Shown here piece by piece: positions 48,101-56,373 of a DNA stretch of 64,000 bases; the stretch's first letter is position 1, and each line of letters opens with the position of its first letter. The DNA lies in assembly GCA_046049675.1 (NCBI GenBank), contig JBJORA010000118.1, positions 1 through 64,000 of the forward strand, in the 5' to 3' direction. Under the pieces are notes generated by a model. The model was not told the origin of the DNA, made no database searches, and was given only the letters and a program-made list of their open reading frames with translations. Origin of the DNA: CAIXQW01 sp046049675 (lineage in GTDB: Bacteria > Bacteroidota > Bacteroidia > Chitinophagales > Chitinophagaceae). A program made the position numbers and the translations under genes.

Positions 48101-51100
48101 GTTGTGTAATAGAAATTACAGTACTCGTACTACAATTTCCTCCATCTCTCACCCACAAAGTATAGGTACCAGAACTTAGGTTGTATGTATTATTATTGGC
48201 GAAAGTTGGCGTAGCACCAATGGCATATTGATACGAGCCAGTACCACCGCCACCGCTTAGCACAACTGTGCTTGTATTACCATTACAAGTTATAGCACTT
48301 GTATTTACTGTTAGAGTTACAACGCTTGGTTGTGCGATAGTAACCGTGGCACTCTTGCTACATGAGTTGGCATCCTGTGCCCAAATTGTGTATGTACCTG
48401 CTGTAACTGGGAAAGTATTAGTGCTGCTAAAACTAGGCGTTGCACCAAAGCCATATTGATACCCAGGCGTACCTCCCGCAGCAAGTACAGTAATTGTAGT
48501 TGTACCGCCGTTACAGCTGATAGCTAAGTAACTAGATGAAATCAAAACAGATGTAGGCTGTGTGATAGTTCTTGTACTGGACACCGCACAGCCGTTGGCA
48601 TCTTTTACCCATAAGGTATATGTGCCAGCAGGTTCTACAAATGTATTTGTAGATGTATAGAACGGTGATGCGCCGCTACCAAATTGATATGGCGGTGTTC
48701 CGTTTGCGCCATTTACAGTGATAGTACTTAATCCACCAAAACAACTAATTGATGTATTCGTTATTGTAGAGGTTACTGTTAATGGCTGCGTTACCACTAC
48801 AACGCTACTCATTGTACAGCCACTTGCATCTGTAACGACAAGTGTATATGTATTGGCGTTAACTACAAAAGTATTTACTGTTCCAGGTGCACCACCGATA
48901 GAGTATGTATAACTAGGTGAGCCACCAGTGGCTGATGCAGTAATTGTTGTGCTACCACCAAAACAAGGTATAGCTGGCACAGTTGTAGAAATATTTATGG
49001 CAGTAGGTTGTGTAATGCTTAGTGTTGTAGAGTTTGTACAGTTATTTGCATCGCGTACAATAATAGTATAGGACCCTGCAGCAACCGTCCAAGAATTAAT
49101 CGCTGAATATGGTAAGCCATTCAAACTGTATTGCAGCGCACCAGCGCCGCCAGTGCCAGTAGCTACAACATTGGTTGTAGCACCATTGCAAGTAATACTT
49201 GTGCCACTAGCAGTAACACTTAGTACAGGAGGTTGTGTTATTGACAGTGTTGTAGAACTTGTACAGTTCTCAACATCTTTAACGGTAAATGTATATGTAC
49301 CTACCGACAAGTTGAATGTACTCGTTGTACTAAATGCACCAGCGTTTAATGCGTATTGATACAGTGGCGTACCACCGGTAGCACTAAGTACTACGTTAGA
49401 CTGTTGACCATTACAAGCGATAGCACTTGCGGTTTGCGATAAAGTAAGTAGTGGCGGTTGCGTTAAAGTGATAACCGTGCTTGCAGAGCAATTAAAAGCA
49501 TCTTGTGCTCTAACTGTATAAGTACCTGCTACTACTACAAAAGAATCGTAAATGGTAAACGTACCGGAATTTAAGGCGTATGTAAACGCACCTGTGCCAC
49601 CTGTAGCAGTTGCATAAATCACAGCTGAGCCTCCATTGCACGCTATCGGTGTGGCCACTGCTGTAACAGTTGGTTGTGTCGGTGCTGTAAGTGCTACTAC
49701 AGTTGAGTTTGTGCAATTGCTAGCATCATTTACCGTAATGGTATATGTAGCTGGTGCTAAACTATTGAAGTTACCAGTCGTGTTTGTTTGCGTTGGGCTT
49801 GTTAAAGTGTAAGAAATACCACCAGCAGCACTTGTTGCTGTAATACTAATTCCAGCAGTTGTATCATTCCAACATGTAAATGGTGCAATAACTAGACTTG
49901 TAATATTAGGGCTTGATGCATTTACAACTGTTGCAAGGGTTGTGCCTGTACAACCATTGGCATCGGTTGCGGTCATCACGTGCACACCAGCTGGCACAGA
50001 AGTAAATACCGTACTTGCTTGAGAAGCACCACTGCCCCTTTGATAGGTAAGTGCACCAGTACCACCACTTGCGGTAATCGCAATAGTGCCATCATTACCA
50101 GGCACACAAGTTGGTGGCGTGGTAGAGGTTACAGCAACTGTTATTGCAGGAGGTTGTGTAATTGTAATTGTTGTGCTTACGCTACAATTATTAGCGTCCT
50201 GTGCGTAAACAGTATAAACGCCGCCGCCAGTAACAGTATAAGTCGTTGCAGAAGTAAATGTTGGTGTAGCAGCTACATCATATAAATAAGGCGCTAAGCC
50301 ACCTGTAGCTGATGCTGTTATTACGCTCGTACCACCATTACAAGTAATTGGTGTATTAGTAGCTGAAGCAACAATTAGATTCGGTTGCCCTATTACAATT
50401 AAGCCAGTTTTTACGCAGTTATTGGCATCCTTGACATATATAGTGTATGTGCCTGCAGTAAGTGTATAATTTGTTTGCGTTGTATAGTTTAATGGTGGAG
50501 GCCCAATTGCAAATTGATACGGCGCAACACCACCTGATGGTAGAATTGTAAGTATACTCGTACCACCATAACATAATATTGGTGTCAAATTGTTTTTAAC
50601 TGTTAGGCCGCTTGGTTGCGTTACAACAACCACGGTACTTGCGCTACAGCCATTGGCATCCATGCTCCAAACTGTATAAGTAGCAGCCGTGCCAGTAAAT
50701 GTATTACTTGCACCAAATGTTGGCGTTGCACCGATAGCATAAGTATACGGTGGCGTACCACCTGTACCAGTAACAGTAATTGTGGATGTTCCGCCACTGC
50801 ACAGAATTGAAGTAGCAGTAGCAGTAGTAGTAACCGCCGCTGTTTGTGTAATAGAAATTGTTGTACTTACGCTACAGTTATTGGCATCGCGTACCCATAC
50901 TGTGTACGTACCACTTGGTTGTGTAAATGTGTTACTTGCGCCAAAAGTAGGCACAGCGCCAATGCCATATTGATAGCCTGGCGTACCGCCACCGCCTGTA
51001 ACAGTAATCGAACTATTGCCGCCGCTACAAATAATACTTGTGCCAGAAGCACTTATTGTAACTGCTGGAGGCTGTGTTAATGTTGTAATACTACTTACAC

Positions 51101-54100
51101 TACAATTATTTGCATCTCTTACCCAAACAGTATATGTGCCTGCAGCTTGTGTAAATGTATTTGTTGTAGAAAAACTTGGTACAGCACCAATCGCATATTG
51201 ATATGCACCAGTACCACCAGTACCATTTAAATCTATCAAACCATTACTACCAAAACAAGAAGGCGGCGAAAGCGTTACAACCATACCAACTGCTGAAGGT
51301 TGTGCGATACTAATGACTGTGCTTTTACTGCACCCATTAGCATCGTTTACCCATACGGTATATGTACCTGCTGTTTGCGTAAAGGTATTTGCTGCACCAA
51401 AAGTAGGCGTTGCACCTATAGCATACTGATACGGTGTAATACCACCTGTGCCTGTTACAGTAATTGTTGTGTTACCACCATTACAAGTAATTGTTGTTGC
51501 AGTTGCACTAATATTAACCACGGTAGGTTGCGTTAGGGTTATCACCGAACTTTGACTACAATTGTTTGCATCTCTTACCCATACAGTATATGTACCAACT
51601 GTACGAACAAAAGTAGCAGTTGCGCCAAAGGTAGGCACAGCACCAATAGCATATTGATATGCACCTGTGCCACCCGTACCTGATACTGTAATCGTACTGT
51701 TACCGCCATTACAAAGTATAGGTGTAGCAGATGCAGAAATAACAACTGCAGTTGGTTGTGTTACTGTAATTGTTGTGCTTATACTACACAAGTTTGCATC
51801 GCGCACCCATACTGTATATGTACCTGCTGCTTGTGTAAATGTGTTTGCGCCTGCAAACGTTGGCGTAGCGCCAATACCATATTGATACGGTGATGTTCCT
51901 CCTCCAGCAGTAACAGTAATCGTACTATTATTACCATTACAATTTATTGCACTTGCAGAACCAGCAATCGTAAGCGCTGCTGGCTGAGTAATTGAAATGA
52001 CAGAACTAATGCTACAGAAGTTCGCATCTCTTACCCATACAGTATAAGTACCTGCACTTTGCGTAAATGAGTTACTTGCTCCAAAACTCGGTGATGCGCC
52101 TATACCATATGTATAAGGACTTACACCACCACTACCAGTAACAGTTATTGTAGATGTACTACCATTACATAAAATGGAAGTGTTACTCACAGCAATCGTA
52201 ACCGCCGTTGGCTGAGTGATTACTATCGTTGTGCTAATGCTACAATTATTTGCATCACGAACCCAAACTGTATAAGTACCAGCTGTTTGCGTAAAGGTAT
52301 TAGTTGCGCCAAAAGTAGGAGTAGCGCCAATGCCGTATTGTAGCGCACCTGTACCGCCTCCACCTGTAACCGTTATTGTGCTATTAGCGCCATTACATGT
52401 TATACTCGTTGCAGATGCACTAATCGTTACCGCGCTAGGTTGTGTTATTGTTCGCGTTGTGCTAACACTACAGTTATTAGCATCACGAACCCACAAGGTA
52501 TATGTACCAGAAGTTTGCGTAAAAATATTAGTAGCGCCAAAAGTAGGCACAGCACCAATTGCATATGTATAACTTGGCGTTCCACCTCCTGCAGTTACAG
52601 TAATATTAGTATTGCCGCCATTACAAGAAATCGCAGTATTGGTTGCTGAAATCGTAACCGCTGTAGGTTGGGTAAGTGTTACATTACTACTACTGCTACA
52701 ATTGTTGCCATCGCGTACCCACACAGTATAAGTGCCTGCAGTTTGTGTAAAAATATTAGTCGCGCCAAAGCTAGGCACCGCGCCAATGGCATAAGTATAA
52801 GTGCCGCCACCGCCAACACCGTTTACTGTAATTTGACCATTGCCACCGTTACAAAGTGGATGCTGCAATACTGTTTGAATGGTAACAGCTGTTGGCTGCG
52901 CAATACTGATTGTTGTACTTATGCTACAATTATTAGCATCTCTTGCCCACACGGTGTAAGTGCCAGCGGTTTGCGTAAAGCTATTGCTTGCACCAAAGCT
53001 TGGTACAGCACCGATAGCATATTGGTAAGCTGGTGTAGCACCGCTCGCTGTTACTGTAATTGTTGTTGTACCTGCATTACAAAGAATTGTTGTTGCAGAA
53101 GCTGTTATGCCAATTGCTGTTGGCTGCGTAATGGTCACTACGCTTGAGGTACTACAAAGGTTGGCATCTCTTACCCATACTGTGTATGTGCCAGCACCTT
53201 GTGTAAAGGTATTGCCTGCACCAAAAGTAGGTGAGGCCCCAATTGCATATTGCTTTGCCCCTGTGCCACCAGTGCTTGTGGCTGTGATAGTAGTGGTGCC
53301 TCCATTACATGCTATTGCGGTTGAACTTACGCTAAGGGTAACTGCCGTCGGTTGTGTAATAGCAATTGTTGTACTTAAACTACAGTTGTTTGCATCGCGT
53401 ACCCACACAGTATATGTGCCTGCAGCTTGCGTAAATGTATTGCCCGCAGCAAATGTTGGACTTGCGCCAATACCATATTGATAAGCACCTGTACCGCCGC
53501 TACCTGTTACAGTAATTGTGGTGTTTTGACCATTGCAAGAAATTGCTGTAGCACTTGCAGAAATTGTTACAGCTGTGGGTTGCGTGCGTGTAATGGTGGT
53601 AGAGATGCTACAGTTATTTGCATCTCGAACCCATACCGTATAAGTGCCTGCTGTTTGCGTAAATGTATTTGTTGCACCAAAGGTTGGTGTTGCGCCAATG
53701 GCATAAGTATACGGGCTAACGCCGCCGCCGCCAGTAACTGTAATTGTGGTATTGCCGCCATTACATGCTATGGCAGTGCTTGTTGCGCTAATGGTAACAG
53801 CAGTCGGTTGCGTGATTGTAATTGTTGTACTTATTGTACACAAATTAGCATCGCGCACAATAAGCGTATAAGTGCCAGCAGTTTGTGTGAAGGTATTAGA
53901 TGTGCCAAAAGCGCCGCCATTAATATTGTAGTTATAGCTTGGCGTACCACCTCCTGCTGTTACTGTGATGGTGCTGTTGCCTCCATTACAGGCTATCGCA
54001 GTTGCGCTAACTGAGCGTGTTAATACAGGTGGTTGAGTAATTGTAATTGTTGTACTAGTTGTACACAAATTTGCATCACGAACAATAATCGTATAAGTAC

Positions 54101-56144
54101 CTGCTGGTTGCGTAAATGTATTGGAAGTACCAAATGCGCCACCATTGATATTGTAATTATAACTTGGTGTTCCGCCTCCTGCAGTAACTGTAATTGTGCT
54201 ATTGCCACCATTACAAGCAATTGCTGTTGCACTTACTGACCGTGTTAATGCTGTTGGTTGAGTAAGTGTAATAACTGTGCTATTCGTGCACAAATTTGCG
54301 TCTCTCACCCATACGGTATATGTACCTGCAGCCAGATTATAATTGCTTGTGTTGCTGTATGTCGGCGTAGTGCCAATCGCAAACTCGTAACCTGATGTGC
54401 CGCCAAGGCCAAATAAGGATAGTGGTGCAGTACCACCATTACATAAAATTGGACTTAGAATAAGAATACCAGGAGCCTGCAAACCTATCGGTTGCGTGAC
54501 AGTCACCACAGCTGTGTTCGTACAACCAGCAATATCAGTAACTGTTAAGGTATAATTGCCAGCAGACATGCCAGTAGGATTCGGATTTGTTACACCTATA
54601 TTCCACAGATAAGCATATGGTGCATAGCCACCTGCAACAGATGTAGTAATTGCTCCATTGCTTCCGCCACTACACGAGACACCAGATGCAGCCGACGTAA
54701 TCGTCATTGTAGGGCTAACCCGTATAGTAACGGTACTATCTACGTTAGGACATCCAGGGTAGCTACTTGTAACCGTGTATGTTGTTGCAGTGGTTGGCGA
54801 TACTGTTACACTATTTCCTGCAACAAGCATTGGCTTCCACAAAAAAGTAAGCAAAGGATTTGCTGGCGTTGGTGTGGCTGTTAGCAACATTGAACTGCCT
54901 AAACAAAGTGTATCTGTTGGGGTTTTAGTAAAAGCTGGCCTCTCTAGAATTGTGATGGTTATACTATCAATTACAGTATTTGTACCACACGATTGCATAA
55001 GCTTTAGTATTACAGTTTCTGGACCTTCATTAACAAAATCTTGAATTGGTGTCAACCAAAAACGTGTGGTTGCCTGATTAGCTGGAATGGTAATTGTAGT
55101 TGGTAGTGTATTAAAATCTACACCACTCGTTGCGGTGCCAGAAACCTGTAATGTAAGTGTTTGAGCAAATGGTTTTACAATCGGACGTGTTACGATGATT
55201 GTATCTGCATTACACCCTTCAATAGCATATGGTGTTGGATAGGAAATGCCTGGTGGTGAAATGACTTGGCTAAAAAATGCATTACCACTTGTAAAACTGT
55301 TTGCTTCTAAAAACACACCACTATCGTATACGTGGTCTCCTAAATCCGCAATGGCAAACTTCATGTGGTAGGTGCTACATGCTGTTACAGCCGATTTTGC
55401 AATAAGCTCTGTCGTCATCGCATCGTAAATGATGGTGGTACTAGCAGAGTTATTGACGTAGTATGCAGGAAATGGCGCACCTTGTCCTAGGTTGGTACAA
55501 GTAGCAAGTACACCACCACTAGCACCTGCAGCACCACTGTTGATTGAGTTGATAGAAACGGGAACTGTTGTGTTTGGTACTGTAGCTAAGTTGATAGCGC
55601 CTGTAATGCCTGGTCCACTCAAGAAGAACCCAAAAATATCATTAAACTGTGTACACGCATATTCAGGATACTCTTCCGAGGCAAATCTATATCGCATTTG
55701 AACCGTGTCGCCCTGCGGAATAAAGTCAAACTCCAGCTTACACAGGTCACGCAGTGTTACATTACCACCAGCGGCAAATAGGTTGGTATCGTTGGCAAGA
55801 CTAGCACGATTATGGGACATAAATACCGATGCAGCTTGATATAGGTTGATGCTGCGGCCTGTAGTAAGTACTACACCGCTATCCATATTCGTTAGAGAAG
55901 TTGCAGAATTTACAAACACACCTGCAGCGCTATCGGGGCAAGTTAGCGTTGCATTTGTAAATGTTACACCTTGACCAACCAATCGGTCAGCTAGCATCGT
56001 AGCAGTAGCCTGAGCTTGTGGATTTGGAATTACTGTTAACTGCGCAAAAGAATTTTGGCAAGTAAAAAGCAGTAGAGCTATTGTAGCAAATATTATACGT
56101 ATTTGCGTACAACTGCTACATAGTAGTTTGTAGTTTTTGTGCAT
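39111..56144 (-). CDS. giant SprB-repeat T9SS surface protein, 5677 residues
   Basis: This single open frame encodes a protein exported by Sec and T9SS. Order by residue: signal peptide (1-35, ending NSFAQ); choice-of-anchor-L-like domain (about 45-290, FASEEYPEYACTQFNDIFGFF); Calx-beta-like (about 300-395); Ig/PKD-like (about 400-477). About 52 SprB-type repeats follow (478-4414), then an HYR-like domain (about 4415-4497, WDNCGVASF, NTVTWTVVD). Eight Cys-rich repeats (about 4498-5191), cadherin-like domains (to about 5490, GNVLLNDADPEGN), an FN3-like segment and a type-A sorting tail (about 5600-5677, WLPNPVVTDAFV, GVYHVQIF) complete it. It resembles SprB, the mobile gliding adhesin, in its repeats; whether it moves or only adheres is unknown. 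The absence of stops or frameshifts over 17 kb argues for active selection. Confidence 0.93.
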   Translation of the reverse strand: MHKNYKLLCSSCTQIRIIFATIALLLFTCQNSFAQLTVIPNPQAQATATMLADRLVGQGVTFTNATLTCPDSAAGVFVNSATSLTNMDSGVVLTTGRSINLYQAASVFMSHNRASLANDTNLFAAGGNVTLRDLCKLEFDFIPQGDTVQMRYRFASEEYPEYACTQFNDIFGFFLSGPGITGAINLATVPNTTVPVSINSINSGAAGASGGVLATCTNLGQGAPFPAYYVNNSASTTIIYDAMTTELIAKSAVTACSTYHMKFAIADLGDHVYDSGVFLEANSFTSGNAFFSQVISPPGISYPTPYAIEGCNADTIIVTRPIVKPFAQTLTLQVSGTATSGVDFNTLPTTITIPANQATTRFWLTPIQDFVNEGPETVILKLMQSCGTNTVIDSITITILERPAFTKTPTDTLCLGSSMLLTATPTPANPLLTFLWKPMLVAGNSVTVSPTTATTYTVTSSYPGCPNVDSTVTIRVSPTMTITSAASGVSCSGGSNGAITTSVAGGYAPYAYLWNIGVTNPNPTGMSAGNYTLTVTDIAGCTNTAVVTVTQPIGLQAPGILILSPILCNGGTAPLSLFGLGGTSGYEFAIGTTPTYSNTSNYNLAAGTYTVWVRDANLCTNSTVITLTQPTALTRSVSATAIACNGGNSTITVTAGGGTPSYNYNINGGAFGTSNTFTQPAGTYTIIVRDANLCTTSTTITITQPPVLTRSVSATAIACNGGNSTITVTAGGGTPSYNYNINGGAFGTSNTFTQTAGTYTLIVRDANLCTISTTITITQPTAVTISATSTAIACNGGNTTITVTGGGGVSPYTYAIGATPTFGATNTFTQTAGTYTVWVRDANNCSISTTITRTQPTAVTISASATAISCNGQNTTITVTGSGGTGAYQYGIGASPTFAAGNTFTQAAGTYTVWVRDANNCSLSTTIAITQPTAVTLSVSSTAIACNGGTTTITATSTGGTGAKQYAIGASPTFGAGNTFTQGAGTYTVWVRDANLCSTSSVVTITQPTAIGITASATTILCNAGTTTITVTASGATPAYQYAIGAVPSFGASNSFTQTAGTYTVWARDANNCSISTTISIAQPTAVTIQTVLQHPLCNGGNGQITVNGVGGGGTYTYAIGAVPSFGATNIFTQTAGTYTVWVRDGNNCSSSSNVTLTQPTAVTISATNTAISCNGGNTNITVTAGGGTPSYTYAIGAVPTFGATNIFTQTSGTYTLWVRDANNCSVSTTRTITQPSAVTISASATSITCNGANSTITVTGGGGTGALQYGIGATPTFGATNTFTQTAGTYTVWVRDANNCSISTTIVITQPTAVTIAVSNTSILCNGSTSTITVTGSGGVSPYTYGIGASPSFGASNSFTQSAGTYTVWVRDANFCSISSVISITQPAALTIAGSASAINCNGNNSTITVTAGGGTSPYQYGIGATPTFAGANTFTQAAGTYTVWVRDANLCSISTTITVTQPTAVVISASATPILCNGGNSTITVSGTGGTGAYQYAIGAVPTFGATATFVRTVGTYTVWVRDANNCSQSSVITLTQPTVVNISATATTITCNGGNTTITVTGTGGITPYQYAIGATPTFGAANTFTQTAGTYTVWVNDANGCSKSTVISIAQPSAVGMVVTLSPPSCFGSNGLIDLNGTGGTGAYQYAIGAVPSFSTTNTFTQAAGTYTVWVRDANNCSVSSITTLTQPPAVTISASGTSIICSGGNSSITVTGGGGTPGYQYGIGAVPTFGASNTFTQPSGTYTVWVRDANNCSVSTTISITQTAAVTTTATATSILCSGGTSTITVTGTGGTPPYTYAIGATPTFGASNTFTGTAATYTVWSMDANGCSASTVVVVTQPSGLTVKNNLTPILCYGGTSILTILPSGGVAPYQFAIGPPPLNYTTQTNYTLTAGTYTIYVKDANNCVKTGLIVIGQPNLIVASATNTPITCNGGTSVITASATGGLAPYLYDVAATPTFTSATTYTVTGGGVYTVYAQDANNCSVSTTITITQPPAITVAVTSTTPPTCVPGNDGTIAITASGGTGALTYQRGSGASQASTVFTSVPAGVHVMTATDANGCTGTTLATVVNASSPNITSLVIAPFTCWNDTTAGISITATSAAGGISYTLTSPTQTNTTGNFNSLAPATYTITVNDASNCTNSTVVALTAPTQPTVTAVATPIACNGGSAVIYATATGGTGAFTYALNSGTFTIYDSFVVVAGTYTVRAQDAFNCSASTVITLTQPPLLTLSQTASAIACNGQQSNVVLSATGGTPLYQYALNAGAFSTTSTFNLSVGTYTFTVKDVENCTSSTTLSITQPPVLSVTASGTSITCNGATTNVVATGTGGAGALQYSLNGLPYSAINSWTVAAGSYTIIVRDANNCTNSTTLSITQPTAINISTTVPAIPCFGGSTTITASATGGSPSYTYSIGGAPGTVNTFVVNANTYTLVVTDASGCTMSSVVVVTQPLTVTSTITNTSISCFGGLSTITVNGANGTPPYQFGSGASPFYTSTNTFVEPAGTYTLWVKDANGCAVSSTRTITQPTSVLISSSYLAISCNGGTTTITVLAAGGTPGYQYGFGATPSFSSTNTFPVTAGTYTIWAQDANSCSKSATVTIAQPSVVTLTVNTSAITCNGNTSTVVLSGGGGTGSYQYAIGATPTFANNNTYNLSSGTYTLWVRDGGNCSTSTVISITQPPLLTLTRSATAILCNGGNSTITATASGGVSPYQYAIGAVPTYGAGNTFTQTAGTYTVWARDANQCTRTTTITITQPTVVSVTASAPALTCNGGNVTITATASGGVPAYTYAIGATPIFASGNTFSASAGTYTLWTSDANSCSSSTVYAITQPSTVGISASATAILCNGNSSTITVNGSGGVPSYQYALGAVPSFSASNTFTSLAGTYTVWVRDANLCSISTTISITQPTILGLTASATSIACNGGQSTISASATGGVTAYQYSLNGGAFSTASSFTVSAGSYNITVQDANGCTRSTSLSIAQPSALLITSTASSIACHGGLSGITLGASGGTPNYQYAVGTTPFYANNNNFSEPAGTYTLWVRDANNCTATTVITITEPTQVAIGATATAVTCNGGLSTITISASGGVPSYTYAQGITPSFTNSNTLSVAAGTYTVWTRDANLCSVSTSITITQPTIVQASASSTNILCNGGVATISVAGTGGVSPYNYGIGATPSFSATSTFSQGVGTYTVWVRDANNCSASTTIALTQPATVLASAASTSILCSGGNSTITVSGTGGVSPYSYAIGAVPSYGAGNTFTQAAGTYTVWVRDANLCVSSATITITQPTQVVASASAPAILCNVGTSVIAALGNGGTPAYQYAIGGVPVFGASNTFTQGAGTYTIWVRDANSCSASTTIVLTQPTQVVASASATAILCNGNNTTITASGNGGVTPYQYALGATPVFGLSSTFTTAAGTYTVWVSDANNCSASTTINITQPSTLQMTATNAAILCNGGNATITLAATGGVPSYNYNINGGAYAATNTFVVTTGTYTLSARDNNLCSVTTVLTITQPATLTATTSVPSIVCNGGSTNIVVSASGGVPTYIYSSNTAPATTSNNVPATAGSYTVMVQDANGCTFTSAVVVTQPNAVAISVSATNILCFGGTSTITSSATGGVGGYTYSLNGGAYAATSTFVVTSGIHTVIVQDANGCTSGLLVNAVQPSQVTASLVVAPVPCAGGVATVTVVPNGGILPYQYSDGGAFGTSTIYFEPAGNYTFTVQDANACTGTVSVTISQPSALGMSVSNTPILCYGGTTVITATASGGSPAYQYSIDGGVANFSNSFSTLGGTYTIQALDAQGCTISSVVTIAEPAEITPQYTTTTILCNGQSSTITILASGGVGPYEYAFTGYAFSSNNVFTATAGTYTATIRDANLCVSTFQLSLLQPSVLTASASQTNILCNSGIGNLIGAGNGGSPPYQYSIDNVTFQTNDSFAVTAGTYTLYVKDVNDCVATTSISVTQPSNIIAQLNPTSINCYGGTSNFSISAIGGVPPYEYSLNGSAWQTSNQFLNQLAGTYTVIVRDANLCTMQLTATVNQPSPVQILPSIVGIACYGDVTDVLLNATGGSAPYSYALDSSSFFGVTSFDNLSAGVYTLQVQDDYGCQHDTILTITQPAPVTATATKFGAVCNGNGGQIAAGASGGTMPFQYSLNGGILGSLDTFVASGVGTYTVLASDANGCTGTSTVTLNITNTLTIKPFYTPVACNGGLGGIVAIGLGGTAPYMYSLNGAPFQSSNTFNNLLAGAYTIVATDANGCIGSTVALLGQPNPITINATVNDALCNGGLGSIFPTANGGVGSFTYTVNGAPIGAGYFVAGTYTIVATDVNLCTQSTVVTISEPTAIVTSINAGTAPCATDSALVTTSVSNGTAPYTIAFDGAITGLSYAWLPVGTHTITTSDANACSVNDTITITFQDNIAPGIQCPPNLNFSATASACYVSGIALGSPNVWDNCGVASFSNNWGSANFVSGINTVTWTVVDINGNSNTCLQEVIVSCTDSITITPPCPSCIAGPVCIAQTPDTNGNLPTVSVCGSSNANWQIIGPDTSGCFIFIPLVPEYNGGNICLTSCLGSVCDTIYVTITPPITPDTVVLTPACPTCPVVACQIFNDVPNSGSAQFYNCGVVPFYTATPADVNGCVTYTGNGLASNQQLTCQVVCDNGMCDTTYVIVNAPITPDTIIVGPTNPGAVTNVCVVADDITLTGSSTYYTCGSQGNVVVQNTGNGCYDISAILPGQGGQTCIVACENGLCDTTIVIVLPPLSTDTVIIQPTCIGCTFSACAITTDMVIDATTTYAMCTTPVGYSNTTIDANGCWIAAATTNTASTTNCIVACTSGVCDTTIVIVLPPITPDTVTVIPQCPTCNVIACVVADDVIVDANTSFLTCGAVGYNVSAPTSVGCVVFEPITTQVPNTVSCIVACNYGICDTTYVIIAPPITPDTLVIKPACVGCPIVACPIFDDITYDSTVTFSSCGAPAGFTVPVMDSLGCLSFSALSDASSGTTCIISCKDGICDTTVVVVLKPITPDSIFVTPACPTCSVTACVVADDLSSLVGASYASCINPNINSTGPTPSGCYTFNLTPGTTTAQTTCIVACVGGLCDTTIVVIDKPITPDTLTVTPSCLTCPVNICAIFNDVPLQINSTFTTCGMSPGYTSTPIDLVGCMHANSNGTLELPGNTCIVHCADGLCDTTYVVIELANSLPMPDINVVLVNQLVVGDVSTNDLQWPSSSYAVDTSYASNPTTDVPTMNLDGTYSFIASTTGVYYYLVTLCDQSGACNKAELKISVVDTTIVQAPVINTDIAVTLFNTPVVINTLANDTSMNAADPLNPASITIQTPPVYGFVTINASTGEISYLPQNGFVGTDTIVYEVCTSISPVKCDKAMQIITVLGPDFVNTVIASDDFVTGSANSPALGNVLLNDADPEGNVMTVSPQNASLPGIGLFAIDDLGNYIFTPDPGFSGSFNISYEVCDNNTIPACANATVYFYYQPVPVSNLPIDYVKLFGEVESDYDKLKWETIGEYKNNYFVLERSVDSVVFTDDRAIINTQAPNGTSSQLLKYAYNEPQYLFGNSYYRLRIVAQDNSISYSNIVKLSRYKADSYLWLPNPVVTDAFVDIYVNQPSGIEVKLLDAAGKLVNITRAQCDPGQHKIIVPMQHIATGVYHVQIFSNGVMQHNLVVLKQP
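40570..42653 (-). repeat. eight tandem Cys-rich repeats (about 87 residues) in giant protein
   Basis: Each unit starts near DTvxvxPxCPTCxVxAC followed by an acidic D-D pair, has a central single Cys, then GCxxF, and closes with TCIVACxxGxCDTTxVxxxPPITP. I count eight copies by eye. Six to eight cysteines per copy suggest a disulfide-stabilised fold. The closing CDTTYV resembles tails of cadherin-like tandem domains, but the CPTC opener is not one I recognise. Confidence 0.8.
42903..54713 (-). repeat. about 52 SprB-type repeats in giant protein
   Basis: The repeat period is about 227 bp (75-76 residues), counted by eye. The core pattern is xCNGGxxTITVxxxGGTxPYxYxIG...AGTYTVWVRDANxCSxSTTITITQP. 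Every unit keeps two cysteines about 50 residues apart (xCNGG and DANxC). Units near the N-terminus are most alike; those toward the C-terminal end vary more, changing YAIGAxPTF to YSLNGxxF. Confidence 0.9.
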
Positions 56145-56373
56145 ACCCCCAACTTATTTTGTCCGCTGTCTCGAAAACTACAAAACGTAGAATTTAGAGA
56201 CTAGCACAAGGTACATAAAAATGTTAATATTAATGATAATTGTCCGCTAATGTAAATTAATGTATTATACATTAATAATATTTCATATGCATATATAATT
56301 AATAAATAAGTAATTATCAAATTTTTATTTTGTCATATTGATAAATAATATTTAACAAAATGTGGATAAGTCA
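56145..56373. promoter_or_regulatory. AT-rich control region upstream of giant gene
   Basis: Between the giant gene start and arfB lies DNA that is almost only A/T over about 56221-56360. It contains a perfect palindrome ATTAATGTA-TTA-TACATTAAT (56256-56276), a TTAATATTAA palindrome just before it, ATATGCATAT (56285-56294), and TGTGGATAA (56361-56369), an exact DnaA-box match. It must contain the giant gene promoter; no exact TAnnTTTG near the start was found. Confidence 0.5.

Noticed and set aside
53427..54014. Long open frames on the plus strand inside the giant gene (up to 195 codons), rich in Cys and Ser
   Set aside because: They are antisense to the SprB repeats, repeat with the same period, and vanish where the repeat changes. 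They are by-products of the repeated codon pattern.
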